DNA from: JBHGBM01 sp041946965
GTDB taxonomy: Bacteria > Acidobacteriota > Terriglobia > Bryobacterales > Bryobacteraceae
DNA length: 26,785 nucleotides
NCBI GenBank assembly: GCA_041946965.1
Contig: JBHGBM010000077.1
Span: 1 to 26,785 of the forward strand
Direction: 5' to 3'
The notes under the pieces were generated by a model. It did no database searches and had not been told where the DNA came from. It was given only the letters and a program-made list of their open reading frames with translations. Position 1 is the stretch's first letter, and the number at the start of each line of letters is the position of its first letter. Shown piece by piece: positions 1-7,766 of this stretch. The position numbers and the translations under genes are program-made.

Positions 1-1433
1 TCGTCGTCTTCAAGAAAGCGGCCTAAATTGCGGCTCCTATCAGATTCCTGCTCAGAGCCCAATTGTTCAACACAGGTGAGATTCAGATCGAGCATATCGT
101 GCCGTTCAGCCGCAGCTTGGACGACTCCTTCGCCAACAAGACGCTCGCCTTCGCGTCGGTAAACAAGACGAAAGGTAACCGGACGCCGCATGCAGCGTTC
201 GGAGGCAGCCCCGAATGGGAGTCCATACTCCAGAATGTCCGCGCATTTCAGGGCCCGTACGCCCGTCACAAACTCCAGCGTTTCCAGTGGGATGAGGAGC
301 GGGTTAACGAGATGCTCGCGGACTTCACCGAAAGGCAACTGAACGACACCCGGTACGCCAGCCGGCTGGCTGCACGCTATGTATTGCGGCTATACGGCGG
401 GCGGTACGATGCAGATGGACAACGGATCTTCGTCAGCCCGGGTCAGGTGACCGCCTATCTCAGGCGGTTGTGGTCTCTCGAAGGTCTGCTATCGCAGGAT
501 GGGCGGAAGTCTCGTCTGGACCATCGGCATCACGCAATCGATGCGATCGTGATTGCGCTTACCGGTCCACGGTTCGTGAAGTTACTTTGCGACGCAGCGG
601 ATGCAGCCTGTGAAGTAGGCCGTCGCCGCTTCACCAGTATCGCGGCACCATGGGATGGTTTTGTGGAATCGGTTCGGAGCGCCATCTCGGATATGATCGT
701 CTCTCCGCGCGTCAACCGGAAAGTCGGCGGCGCAATGCACGACGAATCCCTCTACGGCAACATCCTACGTCAGAATGTTCCTACTGCCGTGATCCGCAAG
801 CCCGTACATAAACTCTCGAAAGCCGAATTGGAAAACATCGTAGATCCAGGGGTACGCGAGCGGGTCCTCCTGCAAGTCGGTATGAAGCAGGGCGACATCA
901 AGCAATTGGAAGCTGACCCTCCGGTGCTGCCTACCCGGTCGGGGCGTGAGATCCCTATCCGCAAAGTCCGCCTCGCTGTACCCGAAGCCACCAGATGCAT
1001 TGCCCAAGGACCGCGCGTACGGCACGTTCTGGGAGACGAGTACCACCATTGGGAGATCTTGAGATCGTCGGATGCACGCGGCAGAGTGCGCCACGCCTTC
1101 GTGCCGGTCACAGTACAACAGGCCATGGAACGCGTCCGGGATCGTCGCCCGGTGGTCTGCCGTTCCGGCAGACCTGATTCAGAATTCGTCTGCTCGATCT
1201 CCAAAGGGGAGGTGATGGCCGTTGGCGCGCCGCCCACCCGCAAGCTTGTGCTCGTCTGTGCGCTCGAAGCGGCGATGGGCACCATTGGCTTCAAAGACTT
1301 GGCCGATGCTCGACCGTACAGCCCCGCCAACAAGAACAGGGAACGCATCACTGTAGGCCGCCTTTTTGGTGAGTTGGCAGCCGAGAAGGTCAATATCACC
1401 GTCCTCGGTCGCTGCTTCCCAGCCCATGACTAA
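1..1433 (+). CDS. cas9: Cas9, C-terminal part (partial, apparent frameshift near 59-64)
   Basis: RNA-guided DNA endonuclease of a type II CRISPR system; only the HNH domain onward is present. The main frame runs through 63-1433. The HNH motif IEHIVPFSRSLDDSF has its catalytic His at 93-95, with an Asn 23 residues later in NKTKGN. The RuvC-III motif HRHHAID has its Asp at 540-542. About 290 further residues form the C-terminal region. The TTG at 63 is not a real start: HNH sequence should precede it, and the same frame has a TAA at 24-26. Bases 2-61 in the neighbouring frame read RRLQESGLNCGSYQIPAQSP, which resembles the Cas9 segment before HNH (LWxESG..C), so a single extra base near 59-64 would join the two frames. 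The gene end overlaps the cas1 start by 8 bp. HNH style and the absence of csn2 or cas4 suggest type II-C. Confidence 0.93.
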
Positions 1434-2328
1434 CCGTTTGCTGGACTTTGCTGACAATCCCGCCCACCTCAGCACCGAAAACGGTCTATTGGTTATCCAC
1501 AAACCGGACCAGTGTCGCCAGACCGTACCACTCACCGATATCGCTGCCGTTGTTACCAGCCATCGCCAAGTCACGCTTACGCAGAATTTGTTGGCGGCGC
1601 TCGGAGCGGCCGGGGTGATCCTTATTTGTTGCGATGAACGTCACGTTCCAGCATCGATGTTATTGCCGCTTGACGCTCATTTCGGCCAGGCAGGCCGTTT
1701 TCAAACGCAGGCCACGGCTTCGCTCCCACTCAAGAAAAGGATCTGGAGGGAGTTGGTCCGGGCGAAAATTCGTGCTCAAGCCCGCACCTTGCGCCGCCTC
1801 GGCCTCCCGGATCCCGGGTTGGAGCCGCTGTCCCGCCGTGTGCGGTCCGGAGACCCAGGGAACGTAGAGGCAACCGCAGCGCTCCGTTACTGGCCCCGCG
1901 TTTTTGGACAACAGTTCCGACGTAGCAACGACGCCGACCCGAGAAACGCCCTGCTCAACTATGGATACGCCATTCTCCGCGGCGTCACAGCCCGAGCCGT
2001 TTGCGCCGCAGGTCTTCATCCATCGCTCGGATTGAATCACCGCAACAAGTACAACCCGTTCTGTCTCGCCGACGACCTTATGGAACCGCTCAGGCCGCTT
2101 ATCGACTACTCGGTCGTGCAATTCTGTTGCGACTCGCCACGCGAACATTGGCAACTCAATAGGACGGCGAAACTGATGCTAATGGGTGCGGTTGCCGGGC
2201 GGTACGGCTTCGCGGGCGAACGACGGACGCTTTTCGACATCGTGGGAATCTGGGCCCAGCGCCTCACGGCTGTACTGGAGGGCAGATCCCGGAAACTTGG
2301 GTGTGAGCCGATCGAAACAGAATCTTGA
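1426..2328 (+). CDS. cas1: CRISPR-associated integrase Cas1 (type II)
   Basis: Metal-dependent integrase that, with Cas2, inserts new spacers at the leader end of the array. The ATG at 1426 overlaps the cas9 end by 8 bp and gives 300 aa, the usual type II Cas1 size. An upstream start at 1366 in the same frame would add residues lying over cas9 and is less likely. Expected active-site residues are visible: E148 in GNVEATAALRYW, H205 in GLNHRNKYNP, and E220 in LADDLMEPLRPLID, the motif typical of type II Cas1. The reading frame is intact, so the adaptation module looks functional even though cas9 shows a frame problem. It is probably co-transcribed with cas9 and cas2. Confidence 0.97.
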   Translation: MTNRLLDFADNPAHLSTENGLLVIHKPDQCRQTVPLTDIAAVVTSHRQVTLTQNLLAALGAAGVILICCDERHVPASMLLPLDAHFGQAGRFQTQATASLPLKKRIWRELVRAKIRAQARTLRRLGLPDPGLEPLSRRVRSGDPGNVEATAALRYWPRVFGQQFRRSNDADPRNALLNYGYAILRGVTARAVCAAGLHPSLGLNHRNKYNPFCLADDLMEPLRPLIDYSVVQFCCDSPREHWQLNRTAKLMLMGAVAGRYGFAGERRTLFDIVGIWAQRLTAVLEGRSRKLGCEPIETES

Positions 2329-2653
2329 TCCGTCCGAATACCGGGCAATGTGGCTCTTCGCGCTATTTGATCTGCCCGTGGAAACGAAAGACCACCGGCG
2401 TGAGTACACCCAGTTCCGGAAGGCGCTGCTGCGTGAAGGCTTTGTCATGCTTCAATACTCGGTGTATGCGCGCCATGGTGTCAGCGAAGAAGCCGTCGAA
2501 ACCGTCCGAGGCCACGTCAGGCAGGCTCTGCCGCCTCACGGCCAGGTTCGGTTGCTCGCTGTCACGGACCATCAGTTCGGCCGCATGGAAGTATTTTTCG
2601 GAAAAAAGCGCTCTCGGAGCGAAGACCCGCCGGCACAACTTATGCTCTTTTAG
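2303..2653 (+). CDS. cas2: CRISPR-associated protein Cas2
   Basis: Partner of Cas1 in the spacer-acquisition complex, with a ferredoxin-like fold. I chose the GTG at 2303, which gives 116 aa starting MSRSKQNLDPSEYRAMW and overlaps the cas1 end by 26 bp. The frame is open further upstream, but that sequence lies over cas1 and is not Cas2-like. The first beta strand with the conserved Asp is WLFALFDLPVETK, followed by RREYTQFRKALLREGF and LQYSVYAR, which are typical of type II Cas2. The ATG at 2348 is an alternative start but would cut into the region before the first strand. The array begins 50 bp downstream. Confidence 0.95.
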   Translation: MSRSKQNLDPSEYRAMWLFALFDLPVETKDHRREYTQFRKALLREGFVMLQYSVYARHGVSEEAVETVRGHVRQALPPHGQVRLLAVTDHQFGRMEVFFGKKRSRSEDPPAQLMLF

Positions 2654-2667
2654 CACCTTCAAGTTTC

Positions 2668-2702
2668 GGCGGCCCTGAAGAAACAACATCTTCAGGGCCG
2701 CC
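2668..2702. promoter_or_regulatory. Perfect 13-bp hairpin in the cas2-array gap (leader position)
   Basis: The arms GGCGGCCCTGAAG (2668-2680) and CTTCAGGGCCGCC (2690-2702) are exact reverse complements around a 9-nt loop. The hairpin starts 14 bp after the cas2 stop and ends one base before the first repeat, so it fills most of the 50-bp gap where the leader should be. It could end cas-operon transcription or terminate an array transcript running on the minus strand. Neither side carries a U-run, so a classical intrinsic terminator is not supported. A role in integration-site recognition is possible but is inference. Confidence 0.75.
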
Positions 2703-2703
2703 T

Positions 2704-4242
2704 AGTCTATCCAAGCGGCGCTCCCCGGCAAACCCCAACTCAGTCGGATGTATCCCCCCGGCCACCTCTAGTCTATCCAAGCGGCGCTCCCCGGCAAACC
2801 CCAACGCTCGCGGTCAAGTCGGCGGTCGGATCGGCAGTCTATCCAAGCGGCGCTCCCCGGCAAACCCCAACGCTGCCAGGCTGGACCACTGAGCCACCGC
2901 TAGTCTATCCAAGCGGCGCTCCCCGGCAAACCCCAACGAGCCTGCCAACCTTGATCTTTTCGCCCAAGTCTATCCAAGCGGCGCTCCCCGGCAAACCCCA
3001 ACTCGCGCGTGAGCTCCGCCTCGATCGCCCTAGTCTATCCAAGCGGCGCTCCCCGGCAAACCCCAACGCGCCGCATTGCCGGTATGTGATCCTTCGAGTC
3101 TATCCAAGCGGCGCTCCCCGGCAAACCCCAACTGCGCGTCATCGACCCGTCCACAGGACGGGAGTCTATCCAAGCGGCGCTCCCCGGCAAACCCCAACAC
3201 CAGTAATGCGCTTCACCCAGACTATCTTAGTCTATCCAAGCGGCGCTCCCCAGCAAACCCCAACGCCCCCGCGCTCGCTCGAGCCACCGCTACGAGTCTA
3301 TCCAAGCGGCGCTCCCCGGCAAACCCCAACTGGCCTTGCGTCCTTCCCTACGCTGGGGAAGTCTATCCAAGCGGCGCTCCCCGGCAAACCCCAACGGAGA
3401 CTCCCACCCAGCCATAAGTGCCAGAGTCTATCCAAGCGGCGCTCCCCGGCAAACCCCAACAAAACGAGGCATACGCCAAAGCGAAACAGAGTCTATCCAA
3501 GCGGCGCTCCCCGGCAAACCCCAACAACAGGACAAAGCTCTTGAAAGGGCCCACGAGTCTATCCAAGCGGCGCTCCCCGGCAAACCCCAACGAATCGCTG
3601 TGACCATCGCGCCATTGGTCAAGTCTATCCAAGCGGCGCTCCCCGGCAAACCCCAACGCGAACTGCGCGCGGCGCGCGTGCGGGGTGAGTCTATCCAAGC
3701 GGCGCTCCCCGGCAAACCCCAACCGGCGGCGTTGCCGATGGTTCAACAGTTTCAGTCTATCCAAGCGGCGCTCCCCGGCAAACCCCAACGCACAAATCAA
3801 GTCGTTCGTGTTGGTACAAGTCTATCCAAGCGGCGCTCCCCGGCAAACCCCAACGCGCCATGTCGTAGGCCGAGGCGGTCTGGTAGTCCAAGCGGCGCTC
3901 CCCGGCAAACCCCAACGCGAGAAGCTCGAGCTCACGCCGAAATTCCAGTCTATCCAAGCGGCGCTCCCCGGCAAACCCCAACGCCTGCAGACGGCGCTAG
4001 TGCCAGCGACCGAGTCTATCCAAGCGGCGCTCCCCGGCAAACCCCAACCAGTGCAGATGCGCACGATCCGGCAGACCTAGTCTATCCAAGCGGCGCTCCC
4101 CGGCAAACCCCAACCCGGTTCCGGCAATGGACAACCGGAAAACCAGTCTATCCAAGCGGCGCTCCCCGGCAAACCCCAACGCTAATGAGGCGTTGTGACC
4201 GCATTCGATAGTCTATCCAAGCGGCGCTCCCCGGCACCCAAC
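2704..4242. CRISPR. CRISPR array, 24 repeats and 23 spacers (36-nt repeat, 29-30-nt spacers)
   Basis: The repeat starts AGTCTATCCAAGCGG and ends CCGGCAAACCCCAAC (36 nt; full example at 2704-2739). Repeats recur every 65-66 nt. I read 15 spacers of 30 nt and 8 of 29 nt, all different. Twenty-one repeats match the consensus. Three differ: 3229-3264 has one G-to-A change at 3252, 3885-3916 lacks 4 nt (32 nt), and the last, 4210-4242, lacks 3 nt (33 nt). Degeneration at the far end puts the leader beside cas2. The repeat read on the minus strand starts GTTGGGG and ends GGATAGACT, similar in layout to type II-C repeats with a -10-like element at their 3' end. Transcription from the minus strand is therefore likely, but it is not shown. 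Confidence 0.98.
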
Positions 4243-4256
4243 TCGGCGGCGCCGGT

Positions 4257-5414
4257 TCATTTCCCGAGCACCTGACGGATGCGCCGTCCGACCACCTGCG
4301 CCTCGCCGGGTTGAAGCATCCACACCGCCACTTCCAGGCAGTGTTTCGCGCCGGGGCGCAGCTCAATTGCCGGTTCGCCTTCGCGCAGACGCCTGATGGC
4401 TTCGGCCGCGGTCACGCCGAGCGCCGGTTCATCCCAGGTGATGCGCAGGTGCGGCACGGCGTTGGCGATCTCCGGAACGAAGCGCTCGGTTTTCACCGTG
4501 CGCACGGCGGCCACGCTGTCCGCCACGATCTTCACGCGCCGCTCCCATTCCTTCCACTCCGCCGCGTGGTCGCGTTTCACGTACGATTCCACCGCAACCA
4601 TCATGCCGAGAATCTCTTCCTTGTTGACCTTCATGCCGCGGCCGATCGAATCGCTGTAAGGAGAAGCGTTGAGCCGCGCCGCAGCGATCAGGTCCGCGCG
4701 CCCGAACAGCAGCCCGGCGCTCTGCGGCCCGCGGATGCCCTTGCCGCCGGAGAACGTCACCAGGTCGAAGCCCATCTTGATGTACGCGGATAAATTCTCA
4801 GCCGGCGGAACGTCGGCGGCGGCGTCGTTGAACGTGGGCACATTCAGCTTCTTCCCAAGCGCGGCGAATTCGGCCGCCTGGATCGTGCCGTGCGGTGCGG
4901 CGGCGTTGAAGAACAGCATGAGCGCGGTCCGGGGACCGGCGGCGCGCTCCAGTTCTTCGCGGGTTTCCACCTCGACGATGCGGACACCGCAGTTGCGCAC
5001 CGCGTGGTCGTAGCCGTAGCGGTGGGATTTCTGCATGATCACTTCGTTCTTCATGCCGGTGGTGTCCGGCAGCCGGCGTATGAACTGCTGGTTGCCGCCC
5101 GTCATGCAGGCGGCGGTCCCCAGGGTGAGCGCCGAGGCCGCGCCCGCCGTCACCATGGCCGCCTCGCAGCCGATCAGCGCGGCGATGCGCTTGCCCGCCG
5201 CGTCCTGCAAATCGTTGAGCGGCACGAACACGCGCGAGGCGTAGTTGATGGCGTCCATCACCTCCGGCAGCATCAGGGATGCCGTGAGCGTGGTGTAGGT
5301 CCCGGCGGCGTTGAGAAACGGGCGCACCCCGAGTTCCTTGAAGTAATCGCGCTTCACCCTTCTGGCAAACGGGAGGGCGCTCACTCCCTGCATAAACTGG
5401 CGGCGATTCGGCAC
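4257..5414 (-). CDS. SelA-like PLP-dependent enzyme (DgaE/SelA fold) with twin-arginine leader
   Basis: Fold-type I PLP enzyme of the family often annotated as L-seryl-tRNA selenium transferase-like. Members include SelA and D-glucosaminate-6-phosphate ammonia lyase; the substrate here is unknown. It has 385 aa. The PLP lysine is K225 in FSGGKGIRGPQSAG, and the Asp that contacts the PLP ring nitrogen is probably D198 in FNDAAAD. The N-terminus MPNRRQFMQGVSALP resembles a Tat leader with a short hydrophobic part. The GTG start at 5412-5414 is supported by an AAGGGGG ribosome site just upstream. It is transcribed away from the DUF1080 gene, 50 bp away, and its stop lies 14 bp beyond the last CRISPR repeat. 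A true selenocysteine-synthase role is doubtful because of the leader and the context. Confidence 0.82.
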   Translation of the reverse strand: MPNRRQFMQGVSALPFARRVKRDYFKELGVRPFLNAAGTYTTLTASLMLPEVMDAINYASRVFVPLNDLQDAAGKRIAALIGCEAAMVTAGAASALTLGTAACMTGGNQQFIRRLPDTTGMKNEVIMQKSHRYGYDHAVRNCGVRIVEVETREELERAAGPRTALMLFFNAAAPHGTIQAAEFAALGKKLNVPTFNDAAADVPPAENLSAYIKMGFDLVTFSGGKGIRGPQSAGLLFGRADLIAAARLNASPYSDSIGRGMKVNKEEILGMMVAVESYVKRDHAAEWKEWERRVKIVADSVAAVRTVKTERFVPEIANAVPHLRITWDEPALGVTAAEAIRRLREGEPAIELRPGAKHCLEVAVWMLQPGEAQVVGRRIRQVLGK

Positions 5415-5464
5415 GGTCCACCCCCTTCGGCAGAATTCTACCGCGCGCGATACACTCGTGTACT

Positions 5465-6238
5465 ATGCGGATGGCGATTCTCATACTGGCCGCGGCGCTG
5501 CCGCTCGCGGCGCAGTTCAACGACGGCGACACGCACGGCGACGCGCCATTTCTCATCGAACCCGGCTGGACGGCTCTGCTGGACGGCAGGACCCTGGCGG
5601 GCTGGCACGGGCAGAGCGCCGCGAAGAACGAGTGGACGAGCTGCAAAGGCATCGTATGGGAGCGCTTTCTCGGACCCACGCGCCTGCGCTGCGCGGGAAG
5701 CCCCGGCGACCGCATCCTCAACGGCCCGCAGAACCGCACCGTGAACCTGGTGAGCGACCAGAAATTCGGCGACGTGGAACTCTACCTGGAATTCATGCTC
5801 GCCAAGGGATCGAACTCCGGGGTTTATTTGCAGGGGCTTTACGAGGTGCAGGTGTTCGATAGCTGGGGAGCGCCCGGACCGATGACGTCGTCCGACGGCG
5901 GCGGCATCTACCACCGCTGGATCAACAATCGCGGCGTGGGCGGCTCCGCACCCATGCGCAACGCCTCGCGCGCGCCGGGCGAGTGGCAGTCGTACCACAT
6001 CTGGTTCCGCGCTCCACGCTTCGATTCGACCGGGAGGAAGACCGAAAACGCGCGCTTCATCCGCGTGTTGCACAACGGCCTGCTGGTGCAGAAGGACGTG
6101 GAGGTGGACGGCCCCACGCGCGCCGCCATGGACCTTCCCGAGGCGCCGCTCAATCCCCTCATGCTGCAAGGCGATCACGGCCCGGTGGCGTATCGCAACA
6201 TTTACATCCGCCCGCTCCGCGAGATCATTGAGAGATAA
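5465..6238 (+). CDS. Secreted DUF1080 family protein (3-keto-disaccharide hydrolase-like)
   Basis: 257 aa with a signal peptide (MRMAILILAAALPLAAQF). The mature part has the DUF1080 hallmarks: FLIEPGWTALLDGRTLAGWHG near the N-terminus, a concanavalin-like core including VELYLEFMLAKGSNSGVYLQG and YEVQVFDSWG, and the ending NPLMLQGDHGPVAYRNIYIRPL. The family is lectin/glucanase-like. Some members hydrolyse 3-keto-glycosides, but no substrate can be given here. It is probably periplasmic or secreted. The ATG at 5465 has no clear ribosome site. A TACACT hexamer lies at 5452-5457, so a very short or leaderless transcript is possible. The gene is divergent from the SelA-like gene and 18 bp upstream of psd. 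Confidence 0.88.
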   Translation: MRMAILILAAALPLAAQFNDGDTHGDAPFLIEPGWTALLDGRTLAGWHGQSAAKNEWTSCKGIVWERFLGPTRLRCAGSPGDRILNGPQNRTVNLVSDQKFGDVELYLEFMLAKGSNSGVYLQGLYEVQVFDSWGAPGPMTSSDGGGIYHRWINNRGVGGSAPMRNASRAPGEWQSYHIWFRAPRFDSTGRKTENARFIRVLHNGLLVQKDVEVDGPTRAAMDLPEAPLNPLMLQGDHGPVAYRNIYIRPLREIIER

Positions 6239-6256
6239 TGGCAGGGAAGGCTCCCT

Positions 6257-6886
6257 TTGATCGTTAAAGACGGCATCTATTACGCATTGGCTCTGGCGGC
6301 CGGCGGCATCCTGGTGTGGCGGCTGACGTCGGTGTGGTTCGCGCTGCCGCTGTTCGTGGCGGCCGTGTTCTGCCTGTACTTTTTCCGCGACCCGGAGCGC
6401 GCCGTCCCGGCCGGCCCTGTGGCGGTTTCGCCGGCGGACGGCAGGGTGGTTTCGGTCAAGGCGGAGAGTCCCACGCGGACGCGGGTCAGCGTTTTTCTGA
6501 ACATCTTCGACGTACACGTGAACCGCGCCCCCATCGCGGGCGCCATCGTCGACGTGAGCTACCAGCGGGGCCGGTTCCTGGTGGCCAGCCGCGAGGAGGC
6601 CTCCTCGGCCAACGAGCAGAACCTGGTTACGCTCGAGGGCGAAGGGACCACCATACAGTTCAAGCAGATTGCCGGCCTCATCGCCCGGCGCATCGTGTTT
6701 TACCGGAAACCCGGCGACCGCGTGGAGAAAGGCGAACGCGTGGGCCTCATCAAGTTCGGCTCGCGCATGGACGTGCTTTTCGGGCCGGAATGGCAGATCG
6801 TGGTCCAGCCCGGAGTGCGGGTTCTCGCCGGTTCCAGTGTCATCGCCCGCCGCAGGGACGCTGCGCATGCCGAAACTCGACCTTAA
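6257..6886 (+). CDS. psd: Phosphatidylserine decarboxylase (short form)
   Basis: Converts phosphatidylserine to phosphatidylethanolamine at the inner membrane, using a pyruvoyl group made by self-cleavage. It has 209 aa, the short bacterial/archaetidylserine-decarboxylase type. N-terminal hydrophobic segments span about residues 7-41, followed by YFFRDPER and VSPADGRVVSV. FDVHVNRAPIAG is a conserved core motif. The self-cleavage site is G168-S169 in LIKFGSRMDVLFG. The TTG start at 6257 follows GGGAAGG at good spacing and gives the usual MIVKDGIYYA N-terminus. It overlaps pssA by 20 bp, so substrate production and use are coupled in one operon. Confidence 0.95.
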   Translation: MIVKDGIYYALALAAGGILVWRLTSVWFALPLFVAAVFCLYFFRDPERAVPAGPVAVSPADGRVVSVKAESPTRTRVSVFLNIFDVHVNRAPIAGAIVDVSYQRGRFLVASREEASSANEQNLVTLEGEGTTIQFKQIAGLIARRIVFYRKPGDRVEKGERVGLIKFGSRMDVLFGPEWQIVVQPGVRVLAGSSVIARRRDAAHAETRP

Positions 6887-7766
6887 GAACCGCCTGATCG
6901 ACCCGCGGTCGCCCGACCGCCGCCCGCGGCGCGCCGCCTACGCGCTGCCCACGCTGTTCACCGCGGGCAACGTTTTCCTGGGCTACCTCTCGATACTGCG
7001 GACGTTTCGCGGGGCGGTGCTGGCCGCCGCGGGGAAGCCCGGAGCCGAGGCGCAGTTCGAAACCGCCGCCATCGCCATCGGGGTGGCCGCGTTCCTGGAC
7101 GGCCTGGACGGCCGCATCGCGCGCATGACCCGCACCACGAGCGATTTCGGCCGCGAGATGGATTCGCTGGCCGACGTGATCAGCTTCGGCATCGCTCCGG
7201 CGGTGCTGGCGTTCGCCTGGGGAGTGCAGTTCGTGGATGGCGGGCTTTCCGCCTACTGGGGCAGCCAACTGCACCGCGCGGGGTACCTGGCGGCGTTCCT
7301 GTTCCTGCTGTGCGGCGCCGCGCGCCTGGCGCGCTTCAACGTGCAGAAGAACCCGGTGCCCAAGAACCCCGGGCGGCCGGACCGCAAGTACTTCGTGGGC
7401 CTGCCCATTCCGGCCGCCGCGGCCATGGTGGCCGCGGTGGTCTACGCGGCGGACTCCACTCCGTTGACCTGGTGGCCGTTCGCGGCGGCGTGGCTGGTGT
7501 TGCTGCTGCTGCTTTCGTTTCTCATGATCAGCACGTGGCGGTATTACAGCTTCAAGGGCATCAGCCTGCGGCGGCCGCGCTCGCCGCTGATCATCGTGGC
7601 GATGGGCGCGGTCATCTACCTGATCTGGAATTATTCGCAGCCCGTGCTGCTGATCATGGCCGGAACGTACGTGGGCAGCGGAATCGCAATTCGCCTCGGC
7701 GGCATTGTGCGGCGCCGTTTCCGGCCGTCGCCGCCCGCGCCGCATCCGGAGCACCAGGTTGGCTGA
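6867..7766 (+). CDS. pssA: CDP-diacylglycerol--serine O-phosphatidyltransferase
   Basis: Integral membrane enzyme that makes phosphatidylserine from CDP-diacylglycerol and serine, the step before Psd. The ATG at 6867 gives 299 aa; longer in-frame starts lie inside psd and are rejected. The complete CDP-alcohol phosphotransferase motif is present: D81-G82, A85-R86, G95, D99 and D103 in DGRIARMTRTTSDFGREM followed by DSLAD. Hydrophobic segments flank it (LCGAARLARFNVQ, IPAAAAMVAAVVYA, AWLVLLLLLSFLMI and two near the C-terminus). The end overlaps the following Asd-like gene by 8 bp. An arginine-rich N-terminal segment (residues 14-22) precedes the first membrane helix. Confidence 0.95.
   Translation: MPKLDLKNRLIDPRSPDRRPRRAAYALPTLFTAGNVFLGYLSILRTFRGAVLAAAGKPGAEAQFETAAIAIGVAAFLDGLDGRIARMTRTTSDFGREMDSLADVISFGIAPAVLAFAWGVQFVDGGLSAYWGSQLHRAGYLAAFLFLLCGAARLARFNVQKNPVPKNPGRPDRKYFVGLPIPAAAAMVAAVVYAADSTPLTWWPFAAAWLVLLLLLSFLMISTWRYYSFKGISLRRPRSPLIIVAMGAVIYLIWNYSQPVLLIMAGTYVGSGIAIRLGGIVRRRFRPSPPAPHPEHQVG

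Noticed and set aside
2872..3294. Spacers at 2872-2901 and 3265-3294 share GAGCCACCGCT
   Set aside because: An 11-nt match in GC-rich sequence is too short to show a common target or duplication.
2951..4211. Long open frames across the CRISPR array on both strands
   Set aside because: They are translations of the repeat unit (SLSKRRSPANPN-type periodic peptides), with no independent coding signal.
4243..4256. tracrRNA downstream of the array
   Set aside because: Only 14 bp separate the last repeat and the next gene's stop, and no partial anti-repeat is visible here or in the cas gap.
5438..6868. 476-aa minus-strand open frame
   Set aside because: Antisense to the DUF1080 and psd genes; composition is His/Arg/Ala-rich and low-information.
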